From the NCBI RefSeq assembly GCF_964204645.1, contig NC_134026.1, positions 20,292,650 through 20,356,649 of the forward strand: DNA of 64,000 nucleotides, given 5' to 3'. The notes beneath the pieces are model-generated. The model saw only the letters and a program-made list of their open reading frames with translations. It was not told where the DNA came from and did not search any database. A program made the translations under genes and the position numbers. This document shows, piece after piece, positions 37,101 through 44,346 of the stretch; the first letter of the stretch is position 1; every line of letters begins with the position of its first letter. The DNA is from Tubulanus polymorphus. Its lineage: Eukaryota > Nemertea > Palaeonemertea > Tubulaniformes > Tubulanidae.

Positions 37101-39048
37101 TAAAACGCTGAAATGTGGTAATCATAGATTCATATAATCGAGAACTGTGGAATTGGTTACAGTACCTAGACTCGCAGTGAGTTAAGAATTGACATTGAAA
37201 CTTTGTCCAGCAAAAATGAAATTATTCCATGTGGACTGTTCTTTCGAGACACTTAAAAAGATTGTTTCGTTCCCACGAGACACTTTTCGTTCCCACGAAA
37301 AACCTTTCGTTCCCCTGAAAAACATTTCATTCGAACGAAAGGGATTTCGTTCCCACGTGGAAGAATATTTATTTTTCACCATGTCACCTCCGGGGCTCCG
37401 CAAAATTGTACAAAAAAGCAGATCTCTTAAACTTCATTTCAGTCAAACGTTGGCGAGAATAATGCGATGAAAAGGAAGCCGTGGTACAGTCCGCTCGATC
37501 GAGCCGTGAACAATTATGACGCAGTTCTCACTTTGCGGAAGGATTTATCGTTCGTTTTGGAATTACTCGAAAGCATCCGCCAGTCAGAGATTCATAGACA
37601 GGATCAGTTGCTTATGGGAATTGCTAGTTTTCTAAGCTCAAAACACCCGCTTCTCAAATCCGTGATAGACGAATGGCGAATCGAAGGCGAAAACCGACTC
37701 GTCGAACTTGCAGAGGATTTAAACGAACTCTATCGAATAGTGCACTTGGTATTGCCCGTTTTGCCATTGTTTCGCACTCGCAAAGTTCCACCAGATATAC
37801 GGTTACATTTGCGAGAAGAGTTAGATAAAATCGTAGATAGGCCGGCGCCCAGTGGGCAAAGACGGGAAACGAACACGGCCGATAAGGGGTACGACAGCGA
37901 CCAACAGAAGAAAAAGCGAACATATCGTAATTCAAAAGATTCACCCGAAAAAGATCCCCGTAGTAGCGATAGTAGTATACTTCAGAAATGGAAAATTCCC
38001 ACACCTCATGAGGTCGAAAAATTTCTGGATACTGTCGTCGATGGTTTTGGTTTGGGACTGAGCGGAATGTTAATTAAGTCCTATGTTAAAGAGTCGATCA
38101 ACCCGGAACATCTGTCGGCAATGCTTCAACAGTTCAAAGAAGATCCGTTCGGATATCTACGAAGCGCGTACAACAACTACGTGCGTAAAATTGTAACATG
38201 GGTCGCTCCCTATTCGCCGAATTATATCCCGAAATTGTTGAAATGGTTTGTCGTATCGATAAAGCGGTTTGATCGGACGAAAATTCAATACGATAAACGA
38301 GAACTTGTTGATCTATGTTCCGAGATTGTGGAAAAGCTGGACAGCGATTTTAGTAAATCGAAGTCCGGTGGAAATGGCGTTAAACTAAAAGTTCCCGATC
38401 CTGGCGAGATCGAAAACCTCATAGATTCGGTAATTGGTAGTTTTGAGCAAGGCCCAGGTGCAGTATTGATTAAAAGCTATGCAAAAGATCTAGTCGACGC
38501 TCAACAGATCTCGGTGATTCTCCGTGAGCTACAAGACAACCCTATGACGCTGTTGGAAACGCTGCGTAAAGCTTACGAAAACTATGGTGGCGATCGCTAC
38601 ATAACGCCGTATATTCCAAAACCTATCATGCAACTTTTTTCCGAAATCGGCGTGAGTGGATTTCTAAAAAACATCGAGAACAACATGCAGTCGGATATCG
38701 ATAGATGGCCTTTGAACAAAAACGAGTCTATTTTTGTTGAAAAGGGTAATGGAAAACCGGACGCTAGGGCACCCGATCCAGAAAATGAGGAAGGATTCAT
38801 TGCGGGGAATGACCGGTATGCTGCGGTCGTGCCGCCGAATTGGCCTCACGAATTTCGCCATCTCCAGTAAGTCGAACAGCTCGCACGGCTTTCATTCATT
38901 TCTGGAAGATGGCAGAATTGTATGAACGCTAATGATATTCCCGATGCTTTACAATTTCAGGGACGTCAGCGCATCCAAACTGCTTTGTATTTCGTGTATG
39001 ATTCCTATAGCGACTTTATTAGTGGTGGCGTTGCTGGTAAAAATGTGA
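19174..39048 (+). CDS. Xylosyltransferase-like GT14 glycosyltransferase with lectin-like N-terminus and C-terminal anchor
   Basis: Probably adds xylose or a related sugar to acceptor proteins in the Golgi. Phase-consistent exons: 19174-19856, 20695-20794, 21049-21136, 22218-22297, 22850-22998, 23435-23486, 24304-24418, 24574-24637, 24730-24954, 25238-25340, 25413-25591, 26086-26260, 26369-26410, 34893-34969, 35058-35173, 35598-35788, 35890-35982, 36721-36799, 36903-36991, 37443-38866, 38961-39048 (1403 aa). The ATG follows an in-frame TAG at 19159. Signal or anchor: GILLLMLLAVL. SUEL-lectin-like: residues 60-151 (FRCRPGYF ... PIPGFRKYLIVNVTC). Xylosyltransferase marks: KCRREILQVYC, RLGFLLLVHTAENSV, IYRPWHYYVIHIDVR, TSWGSYGILRAEL, WDFMINLSGADLTLRN, QDEL with probable catalytic E506, HSEHVDACGR, FAFARKF. 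A divergent C-domain (about 620-900) follows, then a helical region with a duplicated unit, then a hydrophobic tail at 1382-1401. I see no DWD motif. The first exon starts at 18997 with 5' UTR. Confidence 0.85.
20092..20417. repeat. MITE with inverted ends in intron 1
   Basis: The ends AGCCTCGATCACACGAAG and, in reverse, TAGCCACGATCACACGGGC are imperfect inverted repeats. The interior has many GGGCCAAATTTGGCCCG-type motifs in both orientations. It has no coding capacity. Confidence 0.75.
21215..21334. repeat. Near-perfect hairpin MITE in intron 3
   Basis: Left arm AATAAAAACCCACAGTTAGA (21215 on) and right arm (21297-21334) are inverse copies over about 36 bases with one or two mismatches. 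They surround a core of about 50 bases that itself folds (AGGCTTAGTTAAAGCCT). Confidence 0.85.
21361..21680 (+). repeat. Retroposon 3' fragment with (TATCT)n tail, family C copy 2
   Basis: The segment contains GATTTGTTTTGATTTGGTGTCCC, shared with 5490-5570 and 44616-44712. It ends in AATAAAGTTATATC followed by five TTATC units, a typical LINE/SINE 3' end. Confidence 0.65.
23034..23342. repeat. Fold-back element in intron 5
   Basis: Outer arms GCGTAGGTCGG and CCGACCTACGC, and inner arms CCATCCCCGCCAAA / TTTGGCGGGGATGG and CCCATAACGTGAAG / CTTCACGTTATGGG, give a long interrupted palindrome of about 309 bp. Confidence 0.85.
23687..24068. repeat. MITE of GCGAGAAAAC repeats in intron 6
   Basis: The ends GGTGGCTGATTCGGGCCA and, in reverse, GGTGGCTGATTCAGGCCAC are 18-bp inverted repeats. 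Between them at least eight GAGAAAACAAA-type motifs run first in one orientation and then in the other. It has no ORF. Confidence 0.85.
26619..26624. repeat. 6-bp target-site duplication, left copy
   Basis: GATGTT directly precedes the left inverted repeat; the same six bases follow the right one at 28896-28901. Confidence 0.8.
26917..27738 (-). repeat. 24-bp minisatellite, about 34 units
   Basis: The unit AACAATTTATCATTTCAACTGTCA is repeated in tandem with scattered substitutions (GTCA/GTCG/GTTA, CAACTG/CAACAG) and one shortened unit at about 27291-27300. Because 24 is divisible by three, the minus strand stays open as an eight-residue repeat (MINCLTVE)n in two blocks, 27734-27282 and 27285-26935. 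I see no evidence that it is translated. Confidence 0.95.
27796..28443 (-). CDS. 215-aa ORF of the Polinton-like element, CxC...H...H finger
   Basis: Complete ATG-to-stop ORF, Asn/Ile/Lys/Asp-rich, of unknown function. Two short acidic repeats (IQCELDNE and VQCDLDDE, about residues 151-178) precede a C-terminal zinc-finger-like motif: C189-x-C191, then H203 and H209, in a basic tail ending WRKE. This kind of C-terminal finger is reminiscent of small proteins of giant viruses, virophages and Polintons; the comparison is from memory and is only suggestive. It is the only sizeable ORF of the element besides the minisatellite, and it is intact, which argues for some recent selection or a young insertion. 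Confidence 0.55.
   Translation of the reverse strand: MSFNKSFVIKMKTEEEPNFKIEIKETNKSFSLFNIKNYISATNLVSARYYKIDDITMINQISSNETYLITELVDTFDNGVKNPKIFNTVLNFKGTLDENIINILQIPFNERNDDIILSKDYNDLINLRIEKRQLYYFNFDNKQIIYNENSSNIGIQCELDNEKSFKDIAVQCDLDDEFRKFNPNEKIHCYCGGKYLKSHKSKHYETIKHKNWRKE
28564..28705 (+). repeat. Third, diverged copy of the element terminus
   Basis: AGTAATAGGGGTAATGGGC at 28564 and the following sequence repeat the left terminus in the same orientation, with about 12 bases deleted and several substitutions. With the right inverted repeat it forms a long hairpin centred near 28725. Confidence 0.85.
28896..28901. repeat. 6-bp target-site duplication, right copy
   Basis: GATGTT follows the right inverted repeat and matches 26619-26624. 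Confidence 0.8.
29014..29328 (-). repeat. 3' LTR of the GMR1-like element
   Basis: On the plus strand it runs TGTTACGGATG ... GGGTAACA. The 6-base inverted ends are TGTTAC/GTAACA. It is identical by eye to 34265-34579. Confidence 0.95.
29329..29341 (-). promoter_or_regulatory. Polypurine tract
   Basis: On the minus strand AAGGGTGAGGG directly precedes the 3' LTR, the expected place for plus-strand DNA priming. Confidence 0.75.
29490..32894 (-). CDS. pol: Pol polyprotein (PR-INT-RT-RNase H) of the GMR1-like element
   Basis: The open frame gives 1134 residues from a TTG at 32894; there is no ATG at this point and the frame is open further upstream, so it is probably made as Gag-Pol. It lies in the -1 frame relative to gag, and the ORFs overlap by at least 31 bases. 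Domains in order: aspartic protease (DTGA, D31); integrase zinc finger (H275, H282, C309, C312); integrase core with D346, D405, E441 (SDQGSNF, GALERFHQ); a GPY/F-like module (FHGPYVV, about 577); reverse transcriptase with FVTDFRKVNA, KFDLTKGYWQVP and YLDD at 868-871; RNase H (TVDASDSG, D1017; FTDHNPL). All key residues are present and I see no break. Confidence 0.95.
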   Translation of the reverse strand: MYSKSYNPFIVDALLSFESTDEPVSIKLLRDTGASQTLMLESLLPLSGSTFIGEHVLIRGVGSEIIKVPLHRVYLDSDLVRGSVVVGVQSSLPILGVSMLLGNDLAGGRVHINPLVTTDPLLNVDTESLEKTYPGIFPSCVTTRAMSRCADKIMGSKPCLENKEFSNEMVDLSDSFLGRIFDETSTGFISSNKDVSSRSNLIDLQNVEPEFKTFLNSASDSIESLTGTPSGYYFQSGVLMRKWRPPDVPASNEWKVYHQIVVPTPYRNDILSLAHETSLAGHLGVTKTYNKVLNHFFWPGLKRDVQNFCASCRPCQESGKPNQIIPPAPLIPIPAFGEPFAEVICDCVGPLPKTKSGFQYLLTIMCKATRFAEAIPLRNITAPLICKALVKFFTLFGLPTSVQSDQGSNFVSNIFQQVMYQLGIKQNISSAYHPESQGALERFHQTLKTMLRTYSTQHEKDWDEAVPFLLFAMREAVQESLGFSPFELVFGHQVRGPLKLIKERWLDKTDEINLLTYISNFKERLYSAWECARMHLKQAQGRMKTWYDKKARNREFKKDDKVLVLFPLKGHPFKAKFHGPYVVQEKVNDVNYIVSTPDRRKATQLCHVNMLKRYIDRPQSLGMISIAENNSNEICISNYIEDPLHLESDFDSSKLVPIAPGFNNSKAINNIDEKVCHLGSKEKDQLLQLINDNKHLFTDQPGLTSWASHDVDVGDATPIKQHHYRVNPQKGEIMKQEVISMIKMAVAEPSESEWSSPCLLVPKPGGKWRFVTDFRKVNAVTKSDSYPMPRVDDLIDRIGRAKYVSKFDLTKGYWQVPLSERAKEISAFVTPDGLFQYRVMPFGMKNSAPTFQRLMNKVVRGLVCVVVYLDDIIVFSDTWEEHLQQIKDLFHNLTEANLTVNLEKSEFGKATVKYLGHIVGQGQVRPIDAKVKAIIEYSPPSNKRDIMRFLGMAGYYRKFCKNFAQVTVPLTELLKKDAKFDWSETCEKSFQSVKHLLMSTPILAAPNFDKQFKLTVDASDSGAGAVLAQDDDDGLEHPLCFFSKKFVAAQKNYSTIEKECLSIILALEHFDVYTSMKIFPVVIFTDHNPLTFLYKMQNKNKRLMAWSVILQSYDLDIRHIKGRCNVVSDALSRS
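32864..34210 (-). CDS. gag: Gag of the GMR1-like element
   Basis: Structural protein of 448 residues. The centre has a long charged helical stretch rich in E, R and K (about 110-165) and a capsid-like region with RLVPKFQEAEIDKYF. A CCHC zinc knuckle (CNYCKKSGHTLSTC, 391-404) lies near the C-terminus. The most upstream ATG adds a strongly hydrophobic leader (GKVFAVLLLLSVLFYKG) not expected in Gag. The true start may instead be the Met before LPSVESFIDSPSSEQ, where a SAP-like helical region begins. The ORF ends inside the start of pol. Confidence 0.92.
   Translation of the reverse strand: MDVFVAEPMKRGKVFAVLLLLSVLFYKGTVPFHIWYRFGLVDMLPSVESFIDSPSSEQIETLRKSELVQLAEHYNVSFRKSQKKEHIKLCIIEHCVKSGLLSDVEMQQAIPEKTENEAGETEATLIRRMELEFEAKERERERKHQLEIKRLESEHQLRFLELESRAPQGFPAHRNEFDVTRHIRLVPKFQEAEIDKYFLHFEKVANNLKWPRECWTLLLQSVLIGKAQEAYSSLYAEESADYDIVKTAILKAYELVPEAYRQKFRNRKKSPNETYVEFAREKETLFSRWCDSKDVKDYDSLKQLLLVEEFKQCINSDIRTYVDEQKIDSLSKAASSADDYALTHKISFESSSASNFPASDSRNVSKFQRNFNNHSNTQNWTQSRRNKGIWCNYCKKSGHTLSTCFSLQKKNERGENQRSETKPVLQQLNVLNPTLQFNHCIARVIIHL
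34243..34259 (-). promoter_or_regulatory. tRNA-Pro type primer-binding site
   Basis: Read on the minus strand, TGGGGGCTCGTCCGGGA lies 5 bases after the 5' LTR. It is complementary to the 3' end of tRNA-Pro and equals the primer site known from murine leukaemia virus. Confidence 0.88.
34265..34579 (-). repeat. 5' LTR of the GMR1-like element
   Basis: 315 bp, identical by eye to 29014-29328. In element orientation it starts TGTTACCCAG and ends CCGTAACA. It should carry promoter and poly(A) signals; I did not resolve them. Confidence 0.95.
34600..34830 (+). repeat. Dispersed repeat, family D copy 1
   Basis: It shares GCGGATCCTCGC(T/C)TGCCATACG, GAATC.TCGATTGCCACAGTAGCG and an upstream TTTAATTGAAAT..AG.AGAAAT tract with 39700-39890. 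It begins just after the LTR element, whose insertion may have removed its left end. Confidence 0.75.
36319..36569 (+). repeat. hAT-like MITE, family F copy 1, in intron 17
   Basis: The ends GCAGGGGTAAATCCA and CTAGATCCACACCTG are inverted relatives. The body (TTTTACGGGAAAAT, AAATTCATAAGCTTGTT, TGAGTTAATGTTTTC) matches 54685-54910 in the same orientation. Confidence 0.85.
37255..37365 (+). repeat. Short tandem array of TTTCGTTCCCACGA
   Basis: Four to five copies of a unit near TTTCGTTCCCACGAAA(A) with degeneration, in intron 19 of the xylosyltransferase-like gene. Confidence 0.7.
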
Positions 39049-39565
39049 GTCTAATGTGAACGACATTATTTTTGTCTCCTGCGTCAGGTGTACTGAGTTC
39101 GTAATTATGCTTAATAATTTCGATCGTCGGAATATGCGAAATTGAGAAAAGTAGTACATATCCTGATCATGAAATACCTTTTCTATATTGCCATTGTAAT
39201 AGCAGTTAATAAGAGATTAACATATCCGTTCACAATGTGCTTTGAGCTTAATATCGTGCATATTATATTTACAGGCAGATTACTAAAAGCTCTGCACGTG
39301 AACCGTTATACATATCATGTCCGTTTATTTCCAGATTGCGTTTGGACATTCGATGGATCGTTTGGCGAAGAAGTACGATGATTTATATCCTATTGATCAT
39401 TTTACCATTTTATATATACGTTACCAATTGTTACCTGTGGTTTTTGTCGTCTACTTAACGGAATACCGGCAGCGCTACCGAGGGAAGCGAGGCTCAGCGA
39501 TAATCCACCAGGATCGCTAGTGGCACTGGGTTTAATACTGCGCTTCAAATCTTCTTTATTTCAAT

Positions 39566-40045
39566 GGAGTATCGGCACCAACCAGATGGCGCTATAATAC
39601 ACTCAATTATACGCAGTGAAAACTAGTTATTTTTCAGGCTCCCGAATGGTAATGTTGTCGAATAAGTCATCAAATAGATTTAAGATTGACGTTCCCAATA
39701 AGTGCATGGTATAGCTTTATTAGAAATTGATTTACTAATTAGAAAAGTTGACTCGAATTTAATTGAAATGTAGCAGAAATTGAAGCGCGTTAACCGTGTA
39801 AACACTAGCGAACCTGGCGGATCCTCGCCTGCCATACGTGGAATCCTCGATTGCCACAGTAGCGATGCCGGTACCACATTGAATTCACGTCAATTTTCTG
39901 ATTAGTGAAACAATTTTCGGTGATATCTATTCCATACATTGAGTGGGAAGGGGAATCTAAAATCTATCCGAGTTCAAATTTCATCGGAAATGAACTGATT
40001 TTTAACCCAATGTTTTGTTGCGCCATCTGATGTTGCCGGTATCCT
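39566..40045. repeat. Inverted-repeat element containing family D copy 2
   Basis: GGAGTATCGGCACCAACCAG plus ATGGCGC at 39566-39592 and GCGCCATCTGATGTTGCCGG at 40019 on are imperfect inverted repeats. Between them (39700-39890) lies the sequence shared with 34600-34830. This suggests a small DNA transposon of about 480 bp. Confidence 0.6.
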
Positions 40046-43000
40046 GTCAGCGCGACTAGTACGTTTTTCCGAAGACGGCCTTCGTTATGCTATATTGTTG
40101 TTGAGATGTGCTCAAAAACGAATTTCTAATTTGATCTAGTTTAATTATTGAGACGTTGTATTATTGTGGATTCCATTGCGCTTGCGGGTTTACTGAATAT
40201 ACCAGAACAAACTTTATTTCAATTGGTTTATGAAATTGAACTAAAGTTATTTTAGATCAAGATTACGCAATTGCGTAAACTGGTAACTTTAACTTTTTCA
40301 TTACTATGGGCGTAAAGTCGATTCTTGTATAAAGTTAATTGATTTTGGTAAGTTATTATAAGCATTTGTGTTGTCCCTGTAGGAAAATGGCGATGGAAAA
40401 ACCATAGACAAAACAAAGAGCTTTTTAATAGTTATGGATATATTTTTGGAAAACGTCTATATATATTTTGGGACATTGGCTAAATAGATAAAAACATTTT
40501 ATAGAAATTGAAAATTAATCTTACATATATGTTTTATTACGCAGGCCCGGAGCCAGGGGGGTTCGTCGGGTGAAAGAAAAGGTCCGCAATTTTACCGATG
40601 AAGGAAATTGCCCCCAAGAAAACTGATCGATCTATTTGCTACTCTGCACCCGAGACGTAAGCGACTGCAAAGTGTCTTATTGTTAAGTGATAATTATATG
40701 TCATTTTCATATTCAGTGTTTTGATGTTTTCTGATCAGACTACCAGATATTGACACCAATATCTGAATATTGAGCCTTCGTCGCTTGGCTTTACTAACGC
40801 GGTTTAGGTCCGCTTGTAATGTAAATCGCACCCCACCATGGAGGGTCCAGGCTACCGGCCTGTTAAGTGTGATGCGATGTTTCGACCTGTTTTTGGTAGA
40901 TGTAATTTTTTATTGTGGGTCCTTCTTTGGTAACCAGTTATCACGAAGCCGTGACCGTATTATCACGAAAAACCCAGTATACACTAATTTCCTGAAACTA
41001 CGAATTATGTTGATATGTACGTATGTAACATAATTTGGGGAATAAGAAAACAACCTCGAGATCTGTCTGAAGCAAAGACGATTTAGAATTTTTGTTGAGA
41101 TTTGTTTTTGGAGTCTACAACCTGAGCATGCAACACTCCGGTGGATTCAAACGCGATGATGGCTACGTTTGCAACCGGTCGTCGCCAGATTTGGAATCAA
41201 TCGATTTTGGAATCAATTCACACATACATAACGTGGGGATATCACAATCATCAGCATTGAATGTTACCATTTCTTCATCGATATCCTATGTTCGTTGGGT
41301 CCTAGGCTCGCGAAGGTCATTCACGATGACTGTGCAGGCGATCGCGCCTTATTAACACACGTTCCAAAACTACACGCCTTAAGGCGCGAAGTATGTATTT
41401 TAGTTATCGATATAAATGATCAAATTAAGCTTGATAATATTAGAGACGTATTCATATGGCGGTAATCATTTCAGAATTGCCAACAGTCAATAGGAGATGT
41501 ATCGGGTTTAATTATATTTTTTGTCGCGCAGAGTGATCAGGCGATGAATGTATAAATACATTTCTCAAGCGTCGGCGCTTTTACTCTCGCACTTCTGTAT
41601 CATATCGTGTTGCTTCCAACAGTTAGAATATTACACACGTGAATATCGAAAACGGGCGATTTTTCATCGCGGCAGTAGTATTAATATCCGTCGCCAGACG
41701 ACGACTTTTCTCTAATATCGCGCTCGAAAAACGACAACGATCTGCTGCTGTGCGCCACTCGAGAACGGCGACGCCATCGAGCAACGAACCAGTTTTTTGT
41801 ATTTATTAATAATTGCCGCGCTCTTTCAGCGCAGCTTCGTGTCAGCACTGTTTACAAATGCGGGTGAACAATGGAAGAAGAGCCGCTCTTCAAGGCAATC
41901 AAATATTTCCCCCTTCGTCATTTCTATATCCGTCTGCTTTTAAGATCTGATTGAAGAGAGATGCGCGGCTAGGACGCATTTTGATATGTGCTGGTATATG
42001 CAGATGCGACGTATACACGCACACACACACACGCGCACAAAACTTGAGGGAGAGGGCCCATTATACATTTCATCAAGATAAAATATATTTCATCAGATAA
42101 AATTCTTTGGTAGGCTGCCATTTTCTTGTCAATAATCATAAGCGCTCGGTCGATGAACGATGCAATGAACATCGCTTTCTGCGAGTATCCGAACATCTTC
42201 CGCCGGCGAATAGGGAAATAAATATCGCAAAGCAAATCAAACGTGGCTATTTTTTTATTTCCACAATCCAGGGGCCGTTTCTTCACAGACGAAAAACTCA
42301 ATACACATGGGGAAATTTGTTGAAATGTTAAGTTCGCCGGTGAAACTGTCCCAAGGCCAGTATTTCATAATATGCGATGTTTGCCTATCAAGTTAGCCAC
42401 TCTAGAATTGCGATCGACTTTTGTATTTTAATATGTGTCCAATTATTGCTGTAAATATCCAATTAAAATTTCGTATTAATAAATAACAGGGCCATCTCTA
42501 TTTCATAATCAAAAAGTTTTAACATAAGCGAAACATATGATTCAAAAAGATAAGAATTTTTTAAAAACTATCATCGAAATGCAATATCGTTTTAACGAGA
42601 ATCGTAAAAAGGGTGTACTTTTTAATTTCGACATGTCCTATAACCGTTATTTGGAAGGAGTGATCGTGTCCACGTGCATTGATATTCATTTGGGGTAGAA
42701 AAAAACTACTAAGGTCAATCTCAATGTGACCGAATTGTTTCTGCTGTTTATAGCTGAGGCTTCTTTCTAGTTTGTGATGAACATCTCGCCAAATTGTGTG
42801 ATGACTCCAATCGCCTTTTATCAACAGCCTTCGGTGATACGTACGTATACGCCTGATAATCCCCGCTTCAAACGCCGCTTCGGCAAGTTGTTTTGCTCGT
42901 CTGGCGAAAAAGAAAACATTTTTTGATTAACTACTCCCCGGCGCGCACCGTGTACACCCGGGGTGCGGCGATATTCTCGACAAAAAGAACCTACATCGGG

Positions 43001-43324
43001 CTCCGCTAGTGCGTAATCAGCGCGCTGATCACCGCGGGATTAGACGGACGTCGCTTTTTGATTAGGCGCGAGAAAGAAAAATAATGTCATACGTATATGA
43101 ACAACGATGGTGACACGCCCAGATTCACCGGCAACAGGCCCATCGCTCGTTCGTTCGTAAAAGTTTCCCATTCGGCGTTTCTCCTTTGAATGCACGAAAT
43201 ATAATTCACGATTCAACACGCATTTAGATTATCAATAATTTAATATTCCTTGATTTTTGAAGCCACTTAAAATTGTCACATAAATGCGATATCTTTCACC
43301 ATACCATTCAATGTGTATTTGTGT

Positions 43325-43500
43325 GAGAGATGGAGATATGGAGAGGGAGGGGGTTAAGGGATAGGAATAGAGGATAAAGGGTAGGAGAGATGAGAGAATA
43401 TAGAGAAGAGTGAGAGAGAGGGAGAAAAAGGGAGAGAGTGGAGAGAGGAACATAGGGAGAAGGGAAGGGGCGAAATGACAGCGGGGTGGATTGGGGAAGG
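43325..43500 (+). repeat. Purine-rich (GA) low-complexity tract
   Basis: About 175 bases almost entirely A and G (GAGAGATGGAGATATGG, GAGTGAGAGAGAGGGAG). The complementary-strand ORF of Ser/Leu/Pro is an artefact. Confidence 0.85.
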
Positions 43501-44346
43501 GGACGAGAGAATTTGTTTCACATAGACCATTGTGCCCTTTTCGTCTGCTTCCAATAGAGCACTGTTCCGATCGCTGTTTGGCCCAAACGTCGTAGTTAAA
43601 TAGTTTACAAAAATCTACACAACAAATGCTACAATGTACATTTCGTGATTATGCTGCATGTTTTTTTTTTACAAGTTATACACGTTAATAATATGTATCC
43701 ATATATTATATTCAGAACAACCATTTATATCACATAGATAATAATGTCACTTTTTCAGAACACAAGTTGCAGCATTTTATACCACTCCAAGACGACTCCA
43801 CTTTTTTCATAGGAATATTACATCTATCTAGTTAATAAGTAGGGTATGCACCAGTAGCTTCGCGCTTCGTATATGGTTGATGAAACTAATAAATGCAAAA
43901 TGAAGTAATGATTTCAGCATAGAATGCACGCCGGTTCCAGGTGCCTTCGATAAGTGGCGCAAGGACTAGAATATTTCGTCGCCCTTATCAAAATGCGTCC
44001 AACAGATCCACCGGAAATCTCCCCCACAATAAGACTATGCGCGTTGTTACACTTCCGAGAGACAGTGTGGTCGGTGTATATTATATTCGATTATCTCATC
44101 GAATGTCTTTTTCGACGATTTTCGGTGCGATCGTATACGAAACAATGATGATAATTTCGGCTGTTTAGTTCTCCGCAAGCGCGTGCGTGCGCGATTCGCT
44201 GTGTCGTCTGTCCATCGCTATAACGGCCGTATAAACACTTCGACTCGACGTTATTACGGTTGAAACGCACACACACACACACTATATGATAATAGTAACG
44301 AACTCATAGCAGCAGAAAGACCGAAACCTATATCGTATATCGATTA

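Larger units (their letters stand above)
39049..44346. other. Intergenic spacer between two convergent genes
   Basis: It holds the 3' UTR of the xylosyltransferase-like gene, several repeats listed separately, and no gene I can support. ORFs at 40770-41033, 41092-41355 and 42561-42824 show no known domain. A hAT-like end (CAGGCCCGGAGCCAGGGGGG) is near 40543. Confidence 0.45.

Noticed and set aside
37467-38870. 467-codon ORF as an independent intronless gene
   Set aside because: It is open upstream to a good acceptor at 37442 and both its ends join neighbouring exons in phase, so it is exon 20 of the xylosyltransferase-like gene.
43232-43554. Ser/Leu/Pro-rich minus-strand ORFs
   Set aside because: They read the complement of the purine-rich low-complexity tract.
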